A stretch of DNA of 46,878 nucleotides from Acidobacteriota bacterium (GCA_016789605.1 JAEUQO010000360.1:1-46878), one strand, 5' to 3'; shown: positions 8,171 through 17,816, numbered from the stretch's first letter. A program made the numbers and translations. Notes: generated by a model not told the origin, from the letters alone.

Positions 8171-9907
8171 ATGGTTCGTTTTTCTCGTAAGCAACAGCTA
8201 TGGGCTGTTTCTTTTTTGGTGCCGCTGACGGTCTTCGGCATTTGGTATTACACGCGTCGTCCAGAACCGGTCGCGCTGGCTTCATATGTTCCTGAAGCTG
8301 CGCTGGCCTATCTGGAAATCAACGACTGGCCGGACGTGCTCAAGCAACTGACGGCGACAAAAGCCTGGCAGGAACTGGCCCCGGCGTATGGCGTGGCGGA
8401 CAAATTGCCTTTGCTCGGCAAAATCGGCTGGCTGGCGCAATTTACGGGCGGCGAGACGGCATTGTTGGCGCGCGCGCAATTTGCCTTGGTTGTGACCGGG
8501 TTGGAAGTGCGCGGCGAAGAAGTGAAACCGCGCCTCGCTTTATTGGCAGAAACGCACAGTCGAGCCGGAAGCTTGCGTCCGGTGATCGAAGCACGTTTGC
8601 CGGAATTTGCGCGTCAGGCGCTGGGGCAGGCAGTCAAAGAAACCAGCGAATACAACGGCGTCACCATCACGACGTACCGTGCGCCACAGTCAGAGCGCGC
8701 CTTGCTCTCAGCCCAAATCGAAGGCGAATGGATGCTGGCCAATCATCTAGACGCATTGCGCGCTTGCATTGACGCGCGCACGGGCCGGATTCCCACGATG
8801 GCCAATAATTTTTATCTGCAAAATGCGCGCGCTTCGGTTGAACGCAGCGGTGGCTTGTTCGGCTTTGTTACCGGCGAAGGCGTTGCGCGACTTTTGCGTT
8901 TTGGCGCGTATTTGCTGGCGAGCGGCGCACTGCGTGATACCAGTATCAGCGCTGCGTTGCAGGATGTGTTCGCTGATTTTGCCGTGCGTTCCACCAACGG
9001 CATCGCCTATGGCGCCAGCTTTGAAAACGGCATGGTCGTGGATCGTTACACGACGCTGTTCAAGCCGGATTTGGTGGACAGTCTCAAACCCTTGCTCAAA
9101 ACCAATCAGGGCGAATCGCTCGGCTTGAAGCTGGTGCCCGCTTCGGCCAAAGACGTCACCGTCGTGAATCTTGCGCAACCGAACCAGACGCTGGCCGGTA
9201 TCGAAACCGTCATTTCCGCGCGCGTCGGCGTCGGACAGAGTTTTTTGCTACATCAATTTTTGCTGGGCGTGCGCGAAATTCTTTTTGGCTTGAAACCTGA
9301 CGAAGCTGCCAATGCCGCAATGGGCGACGAAATCGTCAGCTTCACCTTTTCGCCCGAAAGCGGAGATCGTGTCTGGTTGATTGCGGCGCGCGACCGCGCC
9401 TTGTTGTTACAGGCGGCGGCGCGGTATTTGGTTTCGTCCGGCGGGCAAATTCAACGCGAAACCGTGAACGGTGTGGAATTGTTGACGGTGTCGGATGCGC
9501 GGCGCGGCGCGGCAACTTTTCTGGGCGATTATCTGGCGCTCGGCGGACGCGAACAGTTGCTGCGTTTGGTGCAGGCGCAACGCGAAGGCAAGCAGTTGCC
9601 TGCGTCGCCAAATTTCACGGCGGCCAGCCAGCCCAAGTTGCGCGGTGCGGTTTTGGGTTTTGGCACAGTCAAGGATGAAACCAGCGCGATGATGACTACG
9701 CTGGCGCGTTCCTGGGCAGGTTTGCCGGATACCGAAGCCGGTATCGCTGCGTTGACGCAGTTGCCACTGGCGGCCAGTGTGATGACCCTGACCGATCAGG
9801 GACTGTATGTCGAATCTCATTCGCCGTTTGGGAATTTTCCGTTTTTGGTTTCGCTCGGCGCAGGATTGACGGGCGGCAGCGCGGCGGAGGCAGGCAATGG
9901 CCGGTGA
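8171..9907 (+). CDS. Large membrane-anchored protein of unknown function (DUF3352-like)
   Basis: This is a 578-residue protein with a basic start (MVRFSRKQQ), a single transmembrane segment at about residues 11-26 and a long, probably periplasmic region. The opening after the anchor (ASYVPEAALAYLEINDWPDVLKQL) and repeated blocks of the LAL.ETHSRAGSLRPVIEARL type resemble uncharacterised proteins grouped as DUF3352, but I cannot confirm membership without a search. No catalytic motif is visible. The last 11 bases overlap the start of the LolD-type ATPase gene, so translation is probably coupled, and the two products may act together in envelope lipoprotein or membrane traffic. That last point is inference from overlap only. 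Confidence 0.7.
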   Translation: MVRFSRKQQLWAVSFLVPLTVFGIWYYTRRPEPVALASYVPEAALAYLEINDWPDVLKQLTATKAWQELAPAYGVADKLPLLGKIGWLAQFTGGETALLARAQFALVVTGLEVRGEEVKPRLALLAETHSRAGSLRPVIEARLPEFARQALGQAVKETSEYNGVTITTYRAPQSERALLSAQIEGEWMLANHLDALRACIDARTGRIPTMANNFYLQNARASVERSGGLFGFVTGEGVARLLRFGAYLLASGALRDTSISAALQDVFADFAVRSTNGIAYGASFENGMVVDRYTTLFKPDLVDSLKPLLKTNQGESLGLKLVPASAKDVTVVNLAQPNQTLAGIETVISARVGVGQSFLLHQFLLGVREILFGLKPDEAANAAMGDEIVSFTFSPESGDRVWLIAARDRALLLQAAARYLVSSGGQIQRETVNGVELLTVSDARRGAATFLGDYLALGGREQLLRLVQAQREGKQLPASPNFTAASQPKLRGAVLGFGTVKDETSAMMTTLARSWAGLPDTEAGIAALTQLPLAASVMTLTDQGLYVESHSPFGNFPFLVSLGAGLTGGSAAEAGNGR

Positions 9908-10580
9908 TATCCTCTTGCGCGTCAATGCCTTGACCAAAGTGTATGCGGGGCGTGCAGAAGAGATTGTGGTCTTTCGGAATTTGCATCTCGAAGCGCGTCG
10001 CGGAGAAATGATTGCGATTGTCGGCGAGTCCGGGGCAGGGAAATCCACCTTGTTGCATTTGCTGGGCGGATTGGACCAGCCAACCTCGGGCAGCGTGAAA
10101 ATTGGCGAGTTTGACATCGCAAAAAACGCTGAGCTAGACTTGGCCCGCTTTCGTAACCGGCAAGTCGGGTTCGTCTTTCAGTTTCATCACTTACTGCCTG
10201 AGTTCTCCGCTACTGAGAACGTGATGATGCCGTTGTTGATTAACGGTACGAACCGCCGCGAGGCTCTTGCTCGTGCGCGCGATCTTTTGCAACGAACCGG
10301 GTTGTCAGCCCGCGCCGATCATCGCCCTGGAGAGCTTTCGGGCGGCGAACGTCAGCGCGTGGCCTTGGCCAGAGCATTAGCGTGCCGCCCGGTGTTACTG
10401 CTGGCAGATGAACCGACTGGCAATCTTGACGAACGTACAGGCAGCGAAGTGCATGCTTTGATACGAGAATTACAGCAAGCCGAGCAGATGGCCGCTCTGA
10501 TCGTGACACACAACGAACGGCTGGCTGCCACTTGCGACCGTGTCCTGCGGTTAGAAAACGGCACACTCACCGAGTGCTAA
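9897..10580 (+). CDS. lolD: LolD-type ABC transporter ATP-binding protein
   Basis: This is a 227-residue ATPase with Walker A GESGAGKST (residues 43-51), Q-loop in FVFQFHHLLPEF, signature LSGGERQRVALARAL (from residue 147), Walker B LLLADEPTGNLD (Asp171, Glu172) and H-loop His in IVTHN. EPTGNLDERTG and the 220-230 length are typical of the LolD/MacB/FtsE-like group, and the HHLLPEFSATENV stretch matches LolD best. LolCDE releases lipoproteins from the inner membrane for outer-membrane sorting. ATG 9897 has GGAGG upstream and overlaps the preceding gene by 11 bp. No LolC/LolE permease lies nearby; the FtsX-type permease at 41259 is of a different kind. Confidence 0.82.
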   Translation: MAGDILLRVNALTKVYAGRAEEIVVFRNLHLEARRGEMIAIVGESGAGKSTLLHLLGGLDQPTSGSVKIGEFDIAKNAELDLARFRNRQVGFVFQFHHLLPEFSATENVMMPLLINGTNRREALARARDLLQRTGLSARADHRPGELSGGERQRVALARALACRPVLLLADEPTGNLDERTGSEVHALIRELQQAEQMAALIVTHNERLAATCDRVLRLENGTLTEC

Positions 10581-10640
10581 GTCTCAAGCCCCGCGTTCCG
10601 CTTCGGCTCTTGACCGGACGGCACAAACGGCAGCGAGCTT

Positions 10641-10668
10641 AGAACTTAGAACCCAGAACTCAGAACTT
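10641..10668 (+). repeat. Four tandem heptamers (AGAACTT-like)
   Basis: Four consecutive 7-bp units, AGAACTT, AGAACCC, AGAACTC and AGAACTT, lie between the lolD stop (10580) and the clpC-like start (10685). They resemble short tandemly repeated repetitive (STRR) sequences known from cyanobacteria. A second heptamer array of different sequence occurs at 16439. Confidence 0.75.
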
Positions 10669-10684
10669 TTGCAGTAGGTTTCGG

Positions 10685-13105
10685 ATGTTCGAACGGTATA
10701 CTGAGAAAGCACGCCGCGTCATTTTCTTCGCGCGTTATGAAGCCAGTCAATTTGGCGCATCCCAAATTGAAGCCGAACACGTTCTGCTCGGATTGATTCG
10801 CGAAGACAAGAATCTTACCCACCGTTTTTTTCATCGCTCGCACGCCAGCATTGAATCCATTCGCAAGGAAATCGAAAGCCGCACCGTGATGCGCGAACGC
10901 ATTTCGGACAAGATTGATTTACCGCTTTCAGGCGAAGCCAAACGTGTCTTGGCTTATGCAGCGGAAGAGTCCGAACGGTTGGGCAATCGCCACATCGGCA
11001 CCGAGCATCTGTTGTTGGGATTGTTGCGCGAAGAAAACTCTGTGGCGGCGGAAATTCTCTATGACCGGGGCTTGCGTTTGTCTGACATCCGGCAGGATTT
11101 GATGCGGCAAGCGAACATGGAGCGCAACGCGCACGCGCGCAAAGAGACGCCGCATCTGTTTGAGTTTAGCCGTGACCTGACCGAATCCGCGCTCGAAGGC
11201 AAGCTGGATCCGCTGGTCGGTCGTGATGATGAAATTGATCGCGTCGTGCAAATCCTTTGTCGCCGCACCAAGAACAATCCGGTGTTGATTGGCGAACCGG
11301 GCGTTGGCAAAACCGCCATCGTCGAAGGCTTGGCGCAGCGCATCGTCAACGGTGAAGTGCCGTCTTTTCTGGCGGACAAACGAATTCTCGCGCTTGACCT
11401 CAGTCTGGTTGTCGCCGGGACCAAATATCGTGGCCAGTTCGAAGAGCGCATGAAAACCATCATGCGCGAGCTGATGGAAAACCCGCAGTACATCGTTTTT
11501 ATCGATGAACTGCATACGCTGATCGGCGCCGGTTCCGCCGAAGGGTCGCTGGATGCCGCGAACATTCTGAAACCTGCGCTCTCGCGCGGCGAAATTCAGT
11601 GTATCGGCGCGACCACTCCGGCAGAGTTTCGTAAATCCATCGAACGCGACCGCTCTCTCGAACGCCGTTTTCAGGCGGTCAAGGTTCCCGCGCCGAATGA
11701 AGAAGAAGCGGTGCGGGTCATCGAAGGCATCAAGGATCGTTACGAGTCGTATCACAATGTGCGTTACACCGCAGAAGCGATCGAAGCCGCCGTGTTTCAA
11801 TCGAGTCGTTATTTGCCGGATCGCTTTTTGCCGGATAAAGCCATTGATGTGCTCGACGAAGCCGGCGCACGTGTGAAGCTGCGCGTGCAACGCGAAAGCG
11901 GCTATGTTCCGCCCGCACCACGTTGGCAACAACAGCGAGAGCGGGATTATGGTTTTTCGCGAGATTACCGCGATCGCGAACGGGTGTATTCCAGCACGCG
12001 CCGCCCGCCGCAATATTACGAGCCCACCGATTTTGAAACGACTGCCGCGTTGGTCGTCAAACACGATATTGACGAAGTCATTTCGCGTTGGACAGGCGTG
12101 CCCGTCACTGCCTTGCAGGAAGAAGAGGCGACCAAGCTGCTGCGCATCGAAGACGAACTGCACAAACGCATCGTCAGTCAGATGTCCGCGATTTCGGCGT
12201 TGGCGCGGGCGATTCGCCGTTCGCGCGCCGGGTTGAAAAGCCCGAATCGTCCAGTTGGCTCTTTCCTGTTTTTGGGGCCGACCGGTGTGGGCAAAACCGA
12301 AGTCGCGCGTTCGCTGGCAGAATTTCTCTTTGGGTCCGAGCGCTCAATGATCCGCTTTGATATGTCTGAGTTCATGGAAAAACACTCCGTGTCGAAGCTG
12401 ATCGGTTCGCCTCCCGGCTATGTCGGTCACGAAGAAGGCGGGCAATTGACGGAACGAATTCGCCGCAACCCCTATTCGGTGTTGTTGCTGGACGAAATCG
12501 AAAAAGCGCACCCGGATGTCTTCAACATCTTGTTGCAGGTCTTCGAAGACGGGATTTTGACCGACGCCCTGGGCAACACGGTGGACTTCAAGAATGTCAT
12601 CGTGATTATGACGTCGAACATCGGCGCGCGATTCATTAACAAGGGCGGTTATGTTGGATTTCAATCTTCGCGAACGGACGCCATCGCCAAAACTGAAGAC
12701 CGGGTGATGGTGGCCGTGCGCGAAACGTTCAATCCGGAGTTTATCAATCGGTTGGACGAAATCATTGTTTTTGATCCGTTGGCGGATGACGATTTGCTGA
12801 GCATCGTCGGATTGCTGACGGAACAACTGAATCAAACGCTGCGTCACCGCAAGCTGGCAGTGATGTTGACTGACGAAGCCAAACGCTGGATCGTCGAACA
12901 GACCTGCACTGATCGCAGCTATGGCGCGCGTCCGTTGCGCCGCGCGTTGCAGCGGTATGTCGAAGACCCGCTGTCGGATGCGTTGATTCAGGGACAGTTG
13001 GGGACAGCGTCTTTCGTCGAAGTTTTCCTGGAGGGCGAGGCGTTAGGGATTCGCCCGGTTTTGGGCGAAGGATGGGAAGAGGCGGAAGAGGCGCTGACAC
13101 ATTGA
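10685..13105 (+). CDS. clpC: ClpC-type AAA+ unfoldase with atypical linker
   Basis: This is an 806-residue Hsp100 protein. A Clp N domain with two repeats ([26 protein letters not shown]) is followed by AAA1 (Walker A GEPGVGKT 203-210, Walker [10 protein letters not shown] with Asp274/Glu275) and AAA2 (Walker A GPTGVGKT 531-538, Walker [11 protein letters not shown]) plus a C-terminal D2-small domain. ClpC unfolds proteins for ClpP and normally has a coiled-coil, UVR-containing middle domain between the AAA modules. Here residues 407-446 are instead a Tyr/Arg/Pro-rich linker with no coiled-coil pattern. ATG 10685 has only a weak AGG upstream. It sits between lolD and bamA; no ClpP gene is in the window. 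Confidence 0.9.
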   Translation: MFERYTEKARRVIFFARYEASQFGASQIEAEHVLLGLIREDKNLTHRFFHRSHASIESIRKEIESRTVMRERISDKIDLPLSGEAKRVLAYAAEESERLGNRHIGTEHLLLGLLREENSVAAEILYDRGLRLSDIRQDLMRQANMERNAHARKETPHLFEFSRDLTESALEGKLDPLVGRDDEIDRVVQILCRRTKNNPVLIGEPGVGKTAIVEGLAQRIVNGEVPSFLADKRILALDLSLVVAGTKYRGQFEERMKTIMRELMENPQYIVFIDELHTLIGAGSAEGSLDAANILKPALSRGEIQCIGATTPAEFRKSIERDRSLERRFQAVKVPAPNEEEAVRVIEGIKDRYESYHNVRYTAEAIEAAVFQSSRYLPDRFLPDKAIDVLDEAGARVKLRVQRESGYVPPAPRWQQQRERDYGFSRDYRDRERVYSSTRRPPQYYEPTDFETTAALVVKHDIDEVISRWTGVPVTALQEEEATKLLRIEDELHKRIVSQMSAISALARAIRRSRAGLKSPNRPVGSFLFLGPTGVGKTEVARSLAEFLFGSERSMIRFDMSEFMEKHSVSKLIGSPPGYVGHEEGGQLTERIRRNPYSVLLLDEIEKAHPDVFNILLQVFEDGILTDALGNTVDFKNVIVIMTSNIGARFINKGGYVGFQSSRTDAIAKTEDRVMVAVRETFNPEFINRLDEIIVFDPLADDDLLSIVGLLTEQLNQTLRHRKLAVMLTDEAKRWIVEQTCTDRSYGARPLRRALQRYVEDPLSDALIQGQLGTASFVEVFLEGEALGIRPVLGEGWEEAEEALTH

Positions 13106-13112
13106 ATTTTTG

Positions 13113-13190
13113 GCCACGAGTGAGAACGAACCTGCGGAGCCGCCTGAATTAGGGGGTCGGTGTGCGTTCATTCGTGGCTTTTCGTCTTCT
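13113..13190 (+). terminator. Probable terminator after the clpC-like gene
   Basis: GCCACGA at 13113-13119 pairs with TCGTGGC at 13172-13178, the stem extends imperfectly inward (GAACG with CGTTC), and TTTT follows at 13179. The loop is large (about 36 bases), so the structure is less compact than the other terminators here. Confidence 0.5.
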
Positions 13191-13225
13191 TGTGTCCACG
13201 ACTATCCATGAGCGGACACTTTGCG

Positions 13226-13231
13226 TATAAT
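13226..13231 (+). promoter_or_regulatory. Possible -10 element upstream of bamA
   Basis: A perfect TATAAT lies inside the odd palindrome GCGTATAATACGC, 187 bp before the bamA start. No good -35 is seen at 16-18 bp, so this is tentative. The rest of the 312-bp gap (13106-13417) holds the terminator-like stem and no gene I can support. Confidence 0.4.
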
Positions 13232-13417
13232 ACGCGGTCTTAAAAATAGCACTGCAATCTTGGCAATGTAGATCGTTCAGAGGGCGTGCCTTCACCGGGC
13301 ATTTGCTGGGCAGCCGCGTCGTGTAGTGTGCGCGCGGCCACTTAGTGTCGTAACGCACGGTCGTCACCAACTCACGCCCAGAGATTGAATGATCAACATT
13401 CAGTGGGAGAAGCTTCA

Positions 13418-16396
13418 ATGACCAAGCGCATTACCTTTTGGGCAAGCGCGTTCATCTTCGCATTAGTTACCCTTACTACCGTTGGAACTGTCCTGGCAAA
13501 CGCCCAGGATGTGATCGTGGAAGACGTGGAAATTCGCGGCAACCGCCGCATCCCGCGCGAATCAATTCTGTATTATGTGCAGAGCAAGCCGAATGACCGC
13601 TTCGATCTGCCCCTTGCACAGCGCGATTTGCAAGCGATCATCCAAATGGGACTGTTTGACCCGCTCGGCACCAAGCTCTTTATCGAAGACGGGCCGCGCG
13701 GCGGAAAGATCATCATCTTTCAGGTCAAAGAGTATCCGATCATTCGCGACCTGCAGTATCGTGGGTTGAAATCTGCGACCGAAAGCGAAGTGCTCACACG
13801 ATTCAAAGAGCGCCGCGTCCAGGTTAGTAAGGAATCGCAGTTTGACCCGGCCAAAGCCAATGGCGCGCGCGTTGTGTTGCGCGAACTGTTGGCCGAAAAA
13901 GGCCACCCGGATGCCAAAATCCAGGTCGAAGTCGAAGACATTTCCGCCACGACTGTCGCATTGATTTTTAATGTGGAAGAAGGTTCGCGGGTACGCGTCA
14001 AGGAAATCAGCTTCACCGGCGACCGTGATGGATTTTCGCAACGCAGATTGCGTGGCGCGATGAAGTTGGTTAAAGAGGCTGGCCTGATTTCCACCTTCAC
14101 CTCAAAAGACATCTACTTTCGCGAAAAACTGCTGGATGATTTGGAGCGTGTGCGTTTCTTCCTCGGCTCCAAAGGTTATCTGCAGGCCAAAATCGGCGAA
14201 CCGCAAGTTGAGCCGGCGGGCAACGTCAGCGGTGGATTGCCGTTGCCGTTATTGCGCAAAACCGGCCCGGGATTGAAAGTGGCAATCCCGATTGAAGTCG
14301 GACGCCGTTACAAAATCTCCAAGGTCGAAGAAAAAGGCGTAACAATCTTCCAGCCCGGCATCATCAGTGCGGTGTCCGGCTTGCGCGTCGGCGAATATGT
14401 TGACGCCAAGAAGATTCAGGAAAACGTCTTCAAAGGCATCAAAGACGTATACGGTACACAAGGCTACATTCAAGCCAGCGTGGATTTCATTCCCAAGTTC
14501 ACCGACAAAACGGCGGAAGAAGGCGACGTTGAAATTACGCTGGAAGTGGACGAAGGCCGTCAATTCAGTTTGCGGCGTCTGGAATTCATCGGCAACACGA
14601 ATACGCGCGATGTGGTGTTGCGCCGCGAAGTGTTGCTGAACGAAGGCGACCCCTACAACAAACGGTACTGGGATTTGTCGTTGGTCAAACTGAACCAGTT
14701 GGGGTTGTTTGACGAAGTCAAAGACAAGGACGCCATTACCCGCACCAACGACCGCGACCAGACGGTGGACATTGACTTGCAGGTCAAGGAAAAAGGCCGT
14801 CAACAGATTCAGTTGAACGGCGGCGTGTCAGGGTTTGCGGGCAGCTTCTTTGGTTTGGAATATTCGACCAACAACTTGCTCGGCTATGGCGAATCGTTGT
14901 CGCTGGCGGTTTCCGGCGGGAACCGTTCACAAAGCGTTTCGTTCGGCTTTACCGAACCATATTTGATGGGCAAGCCGATTCAGCTCGGCGTCCAGCTCTT
15001 TGCGTCGAAATATCAATACATCGGACAGGGCTTCAATTTCTCGAACGCCGCCGAAATTCTGCAAGCGAGCTTTTTCGGTTTGTCTTCGATTGACGCCGAC
15101 ACGCTGTTTACGCAGCGCACGGTCGGCGGCACGTTGAGCGTGTCCGCGCCGTTGTTCGTGCTGACCAACCGCTTCCGGCGGTTTTCGCAGTTCACACGCC
15201 TGGGGCTTTCCTACACGATTTCGGGCAACAGCATTCAAGACCCGAAGGTGAACCGCGACGGCGATCCGAAAAACGACATTCCGGTTACGTTCTCACAACC
15301 GCGCATTATCACCAGCCGCGTTGTGCCTTCGATCTATTACAACACCAAAAACGCTTATCTCGATCCGACGCGCGGACAAAGTTTGTTCCTGGGCTTTTCG
15401 TTGTCGGGCGGCGTTTTGGGCGGCGATGTGAATACATTCGCGCCTTCGCTGGATTACCAGCTCTTTATGCCGGTCTTCAAGCGTCGTTCGGAAAAACCAC
15501 ACGTGTTGGCGATGCGCTTCAAAGCGGATCACATCCGCACGTTCGGCAATCCGTTTAATACCGACTCGCTGGCATTTGTCGGCGGCATTCCGTTGTATGA
15601 ACGCTATTACCTGGGGGGCGAATACGACATCCGCGGATATAACTTCCGTTCGATTTCGCCGGTCGTTCCGTCGGATTCGTACCTTTCGACCAAGAACGTC
15701 GTGGCGAAAGTCGTTGACCCGGCTGATTCAACCAAGTTGATTGATGCGCCGGTTGGCACCGTGCATCCGAGTGTGTTGCGCAATTACACCTTTGAAGCGC
15801 CTGAACCGGGCGGCCCATGCGCAGGCTTGACCAAGCCGGACGCCAGCAAAGGGTGCAACACTGTGCAAGGCCGTCGCTTCTTCGTGCCGATTGGCGGCGA
15901 TACCCAGTTCATCTACAACCTGGAATATCGCGTGCCGGTGATCAGCATCCTTTCGATCGCCGCGTTTGCCGACGTCGGTTCGGCGTTCAATGCGCGTAAG
16001 TACCAGGATCAGATTACCAAGACCAACTTTATCAATCAGACGATTACTGTGGGCGGCGTGACGCTCAACCCGGCAGGCCGTGTGGCGACCGGGGAAGAAA
16101 TCGCCAGCGCGCCTAAAGATTTGAATGGTGTGCCCATTGGCTATCGCACGATCTTCCTGCAAGGTGATTCGCGCAGCTTTGACTTTGTGCGCACCTCGCA
16201 ACAAAACGTGAAATTCCTGTCTGACGTTCGCTCTTCGATGGGCTTGGAATTCCGTGTGCAGATGCCGGTGATCAACGTGCCGTTCCGTCTGATTTTTGCC
16301 TACAACCCGCAGGCGAAAACCGATATTACCGATCCGACCGTGCTCTTCCTCGAGCGCCGCACCGTGATGCGTTTCAGTGTCGGACGAACTTTCTAG
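13418..16396 (+). CDS. bamA: Outer-membrane assembly factor BamA (Omp85)
   Basis: This is a 992-residue protein, longer than E. coli BamA (810). A signal peptide (residues 1-25, ending at ANA) is followed by about five POTRA domains, with the first starting at DVIVEDVEIRGNRRIP, and an Omp85 barrel in the C-terminal half. The loop-6 signature appears as DIRGYNF (Arg739-Gly740-Tyr741), and Cys801 and Cys813 lie downstream, perhaps a disulfide like that in E. coli loop 6. The last residue is Phe, as in outer-membrane beta-signals. ATG 13418 has GGGAGA 7 bp upstream; the frame is open to a TTG at 13385, but that would disrupt the signal peptide. BamA inserts barrel proteins into the outer membrane. 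Skp-like genes follow. Confidence 0.95.
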   Translation: MTKRITFWASAFIFALVTLTTVGTVLANAQDVIVEDVEIRGNRRIPRESILYYVQSKPNDRFDLPLAQRDLQAIIQMGLFDPLGTKLFIEDGPRGGKIIIFQVKEYPIIRDLQYRGLKSATESEVLTRFKERRVQVSKESQFDPAKANGARVVLRELLAEKGHPDAKIQVEVEDISATTVALIFNVEEGSRVRVKEISFTGDRDGFSQRRLRGAMKLVKEAGLISTFTSKDIYFREKLLDDLERVRFFLGSKGYLQAKIGEPQVEPAGNVSGGLPLPLLRKTGPGLKVAIPIEVGRRYKISKVEEKGVTIFQPGIISAVSGLRVGEYVDAKKIQENVFKGIKDVYGTQGYIQASVDFIPKFTDKTAEEGDVEITLEVDEGRQFSLRRLEFIGNTNTRDVVLRREVLLNEGDPYNKRYWDLSLVKLNQLGLFDEVKDKDAITRTNDRDQTVDIDLQVKEKGRQQIQLNGGVSGFAGSFFGLEYSTNNLLGYGESLSLAVSGGNRSQSVSFGFTEPYLMGKPIQLGVQLFASKYQYIGQGFNFSNAAEILQASFFGLSSIDADTLFTQRTVGGTLSVSAPLFVLTNRFRRFSQFTRLGLSYTISGNSIQDPKVNRDGDPKNDIPVTFSQPRIITSRVVPSIYYNTKNAYLDPTRGQSLFLGFSLSGGVLGGDVNTFAPSLDYQLFMPVFKRRSEKPHVLAMRFKADHIRTFGNPFNTDSLAFVGGIPLYERYYLGGEYDIRGYNFRSISPVVPSDSYLSTKNVVAKVVDPADSTKLIDAPVGTVHPSVLRNYTFEAPEPGGPCAGLTKPDASKGCNTVQGRRFFVPIGGDTQFIYNLEYRVPVISILSIAAFADVGSAFNARKYQDQITKTNFINQTITVGGVTLNPAGRVATGEEIASAPKDLNGVPIGYRTIFLQGDSRSFDFVRTSQQNVKFLSDVRSSMGLEFRVQMPVINVPFRLIFAYNPQAKTDITDPTVLFLERRTVMRFSVGRTF

Positions 16397-16410
16397 CAGT
16401 CAGTGATCGG

Positions 16411-16470
16411 GTCAGTTGTCAGCGGCTCTGTTTGCGACTGACAACTGACAACTGGCAACTGACAACTGAC
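16411..16470 (+). repeat. TGACAAC heptamer array forming a long hairpin
   Basis: Units TGACAAC, TGACAAC, TGGCAAC and TGACAAC occupy 16439-16466, with a partial fifth to 16470. GTCAGTTGTCAG at 16411-16422 is complementary to CTGACAACTGAC at 16438-16449, giving a 12-bp perfect stem with a 15-base loop. The array lies between the bamA stop (16396) and the skp-like start (16497) and could act as a processing site or weak terminator. Confidence 0.75.
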
Positions 16471-16496
16471 TACACTGATTGGAGAACCAGTTAAAG

Positions 16497-17066
16497 ATGA
16501 AAATCAAACTTCTGTTAGCCCTGGCGTTGTTGTTGCTCGGCGCAACCAGCGCGTTTGCCCAGGCCAGCGGTGCAGCAAATGGCTCAAAGACGAAAGTCGC
16601 CATTATTGACGTGTTGTCATTCCGCGACCAAGTGGGAGAACTCAAGGCGAAGTATGAAAAGCTGCAAAATGAATTCACGCCTAAGTATAAAGAGCTGGAA
16701 GCGATGCAGGCCAAAATCGCCAATCAGGAAAAAGTCCTGAGCGAAAACAAGAACCTGACGCCGCAGCAAGCCGCGAAATTGACGGAAGACATGGAAGCGC
16801 TGAAACGGGATTACAACCGCACCCTGGAAGATTCTCAGGGACAAGCGCAACGTCGTGAACGCGAGGAAACGGAAGCCATTTATGACAAGCTGAGCAAATT
16901 CATGGATCAGTATTGCGCCAAGAATGGCATCACGCATGTGTTCGATGCGCGCCGTTTGCAGGAAACAGGTATGGTGGTTTATGCCGCCGCCACGGCCAAC
17001 ATCACGGACGATTTCATCAAAGAATATAACAAGGCCAACCCCGTGCAGGCGGCTTCGACCAAGTAA
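16497..17066 (+). CDS. OmpH/Skp family periplasmic chaperone, copy 1
   Basis: This is a 189-residue protein with a clear signal peptide (MKIKLLLALALLLLGATSAFAQ). The mature part starts with KVAIIDVLSFRDQVGELKAKYEKL, the OmpH opening strand and helix, followed by a long charged coiled coil (about residues 50-130) and a closing strand and helix (ITHVFDARRLQETGMVVYA, then DDFIKEYN). Skp forms jellyfish-shaped trimers that hold unfolded outer-membrane proteins on the way to BamA; the gene follows bamA by 100 bp. ATG 16497 has GGAGA 12 bp upstream; the frame also opens at a TTG at 16479. The next gene is a diverged paralogue. Confidence 0.88.
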   Translation: MKIKLLLALALLLLGATSAFAQASGAANGSKTKVAIIDVLSFRDQVGELKAKYEKLQNEFTPKYKELEAMQAKIANQEKVLSENKNLTPQQAAKLTEDMEALKRDYNRTLEDSQGQAQRREREETEAIYDKLSKFMDQYCAKNGITHVFDARRLQETGMVVYAAATANITDDFIKEYNKANPVQAASTK

Positions 17067-17153
17067 TCATCTTTTATTTTGCGGAGCGCGTCGGTTGTTC
17101 GCGCCCCTCTCGATATTGCAATTTTGACACCGATCATAAGGAGTGTAACGAAC

Positions 17154-17789
17154 ATGAAAAGACTGTTTTTGGCAATGACGATCATCTGCCTGTTGGCGCT
17201 GACCGCCACGGCCCAAACCCCGACTCCGCCTTCACGTCCGGCGGCCAGCACGGCGGCTCCGGCAACGGCGGCTCCGGCGGGTGGCACTGGCGCAGAAGGC
17301 AAAGTCGCGTTGCTCAATACCGCTGCGTTCCGCCAGGGCATCACGGAGCTGAAAGCCAAGTTGGATCAGCTCAATTCGGAATTTGAGCCACGCCGCAAAG
17401 AAGTCGAAGCGCTGGAAAATGAAGTCAACAATCTGAAGAACAAGATTCAAACCCAAGGCAGCACCGTCAGCGTGCAGGTGCGCAATCAGTGGGTTGAAGA
17501 AGGCACCGAAAAAGAAAAAAGATTGAAACGGTTGCAGGAAGATTACCAGGCGCTTGGCGACAAACGGTTGTCGGAAGTTTCCGGCCCGATTTATGAAAAA
17601 GTCGGCAAATTCCTGGAAGGCTACTGCCAGCAACGCGGCATCGTGATGGTGATCGAAGGCGGCGCTGCTTCCAACGCTGGCGTATTGCTGTTTGCTGCGC
17701 CGGTGACTGATGTCACCCAGGACTTTATGGCCGAATATAACAAAGCCAATCCGGGCGGTGCTGCTCCTGCGGCGGCCAAAAAGCCCTAG
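17154..17789 (+). CDS. OmpH/Skp family periplasmic chaperone, copy 2
   Basis: This is a 211-residue paralogue of the preceding gene. It has a signal peptide (MKRLFLAMTIICLLALTATAQ), then a Pro/Ala/Thr-rich linker of about 30 residues, then KVALLNTAAFRQGITELKAKLDQL, a coiled coil and IVMVIEGGAASNAGVLLFAAP. ATG 17154 is preceded by AAGGAG, the best ribosome site in this cluster; an in-frame start at 17079 adds a leader with no signal-peptide logic. The linker and the Ala-rich tail (GGAAPAAAKKP) are not in copy 1. Two skp-like genes in a row suggest mixed trimers or divided clients, which is inference. Confidence 0.88.
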   Translation: MKRLFLAMTIICLLALTATAQTPTPPSRPAASTAAPATAAPAGGTGAEGKVALLNTAAFRQGITELKAKLDQLNSEFEPRRKEVEALENEVNNLKNKIQTQGSTVSVQVRNQWVEEGTEKEKRLKRLQEDYQALGDKRLSEVSGPIYEKVGKFLEGYCQQRGIVMVIEGGAASNAGVLLFAAPVTDVTQDFMAEYNKANPGGAAPAAAKKP

Positions 17790-17816
17790 TCCGAATCGCA
17801 ATTGGAAGTGTTGGTC

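Noticed and set aside
10928..12163. 411-codon minus-strand frame under the clpC-like gene
   Set aside because: It is antisense to conserved AAA motifs and matches no family; a shadow of GC-skewed codons.
13149..13418. 89-codon minus-strand frame in the bamA leader
   Set aside because: No ribosome-binding site or family, and it overlaps the bamA start region; probably chance.
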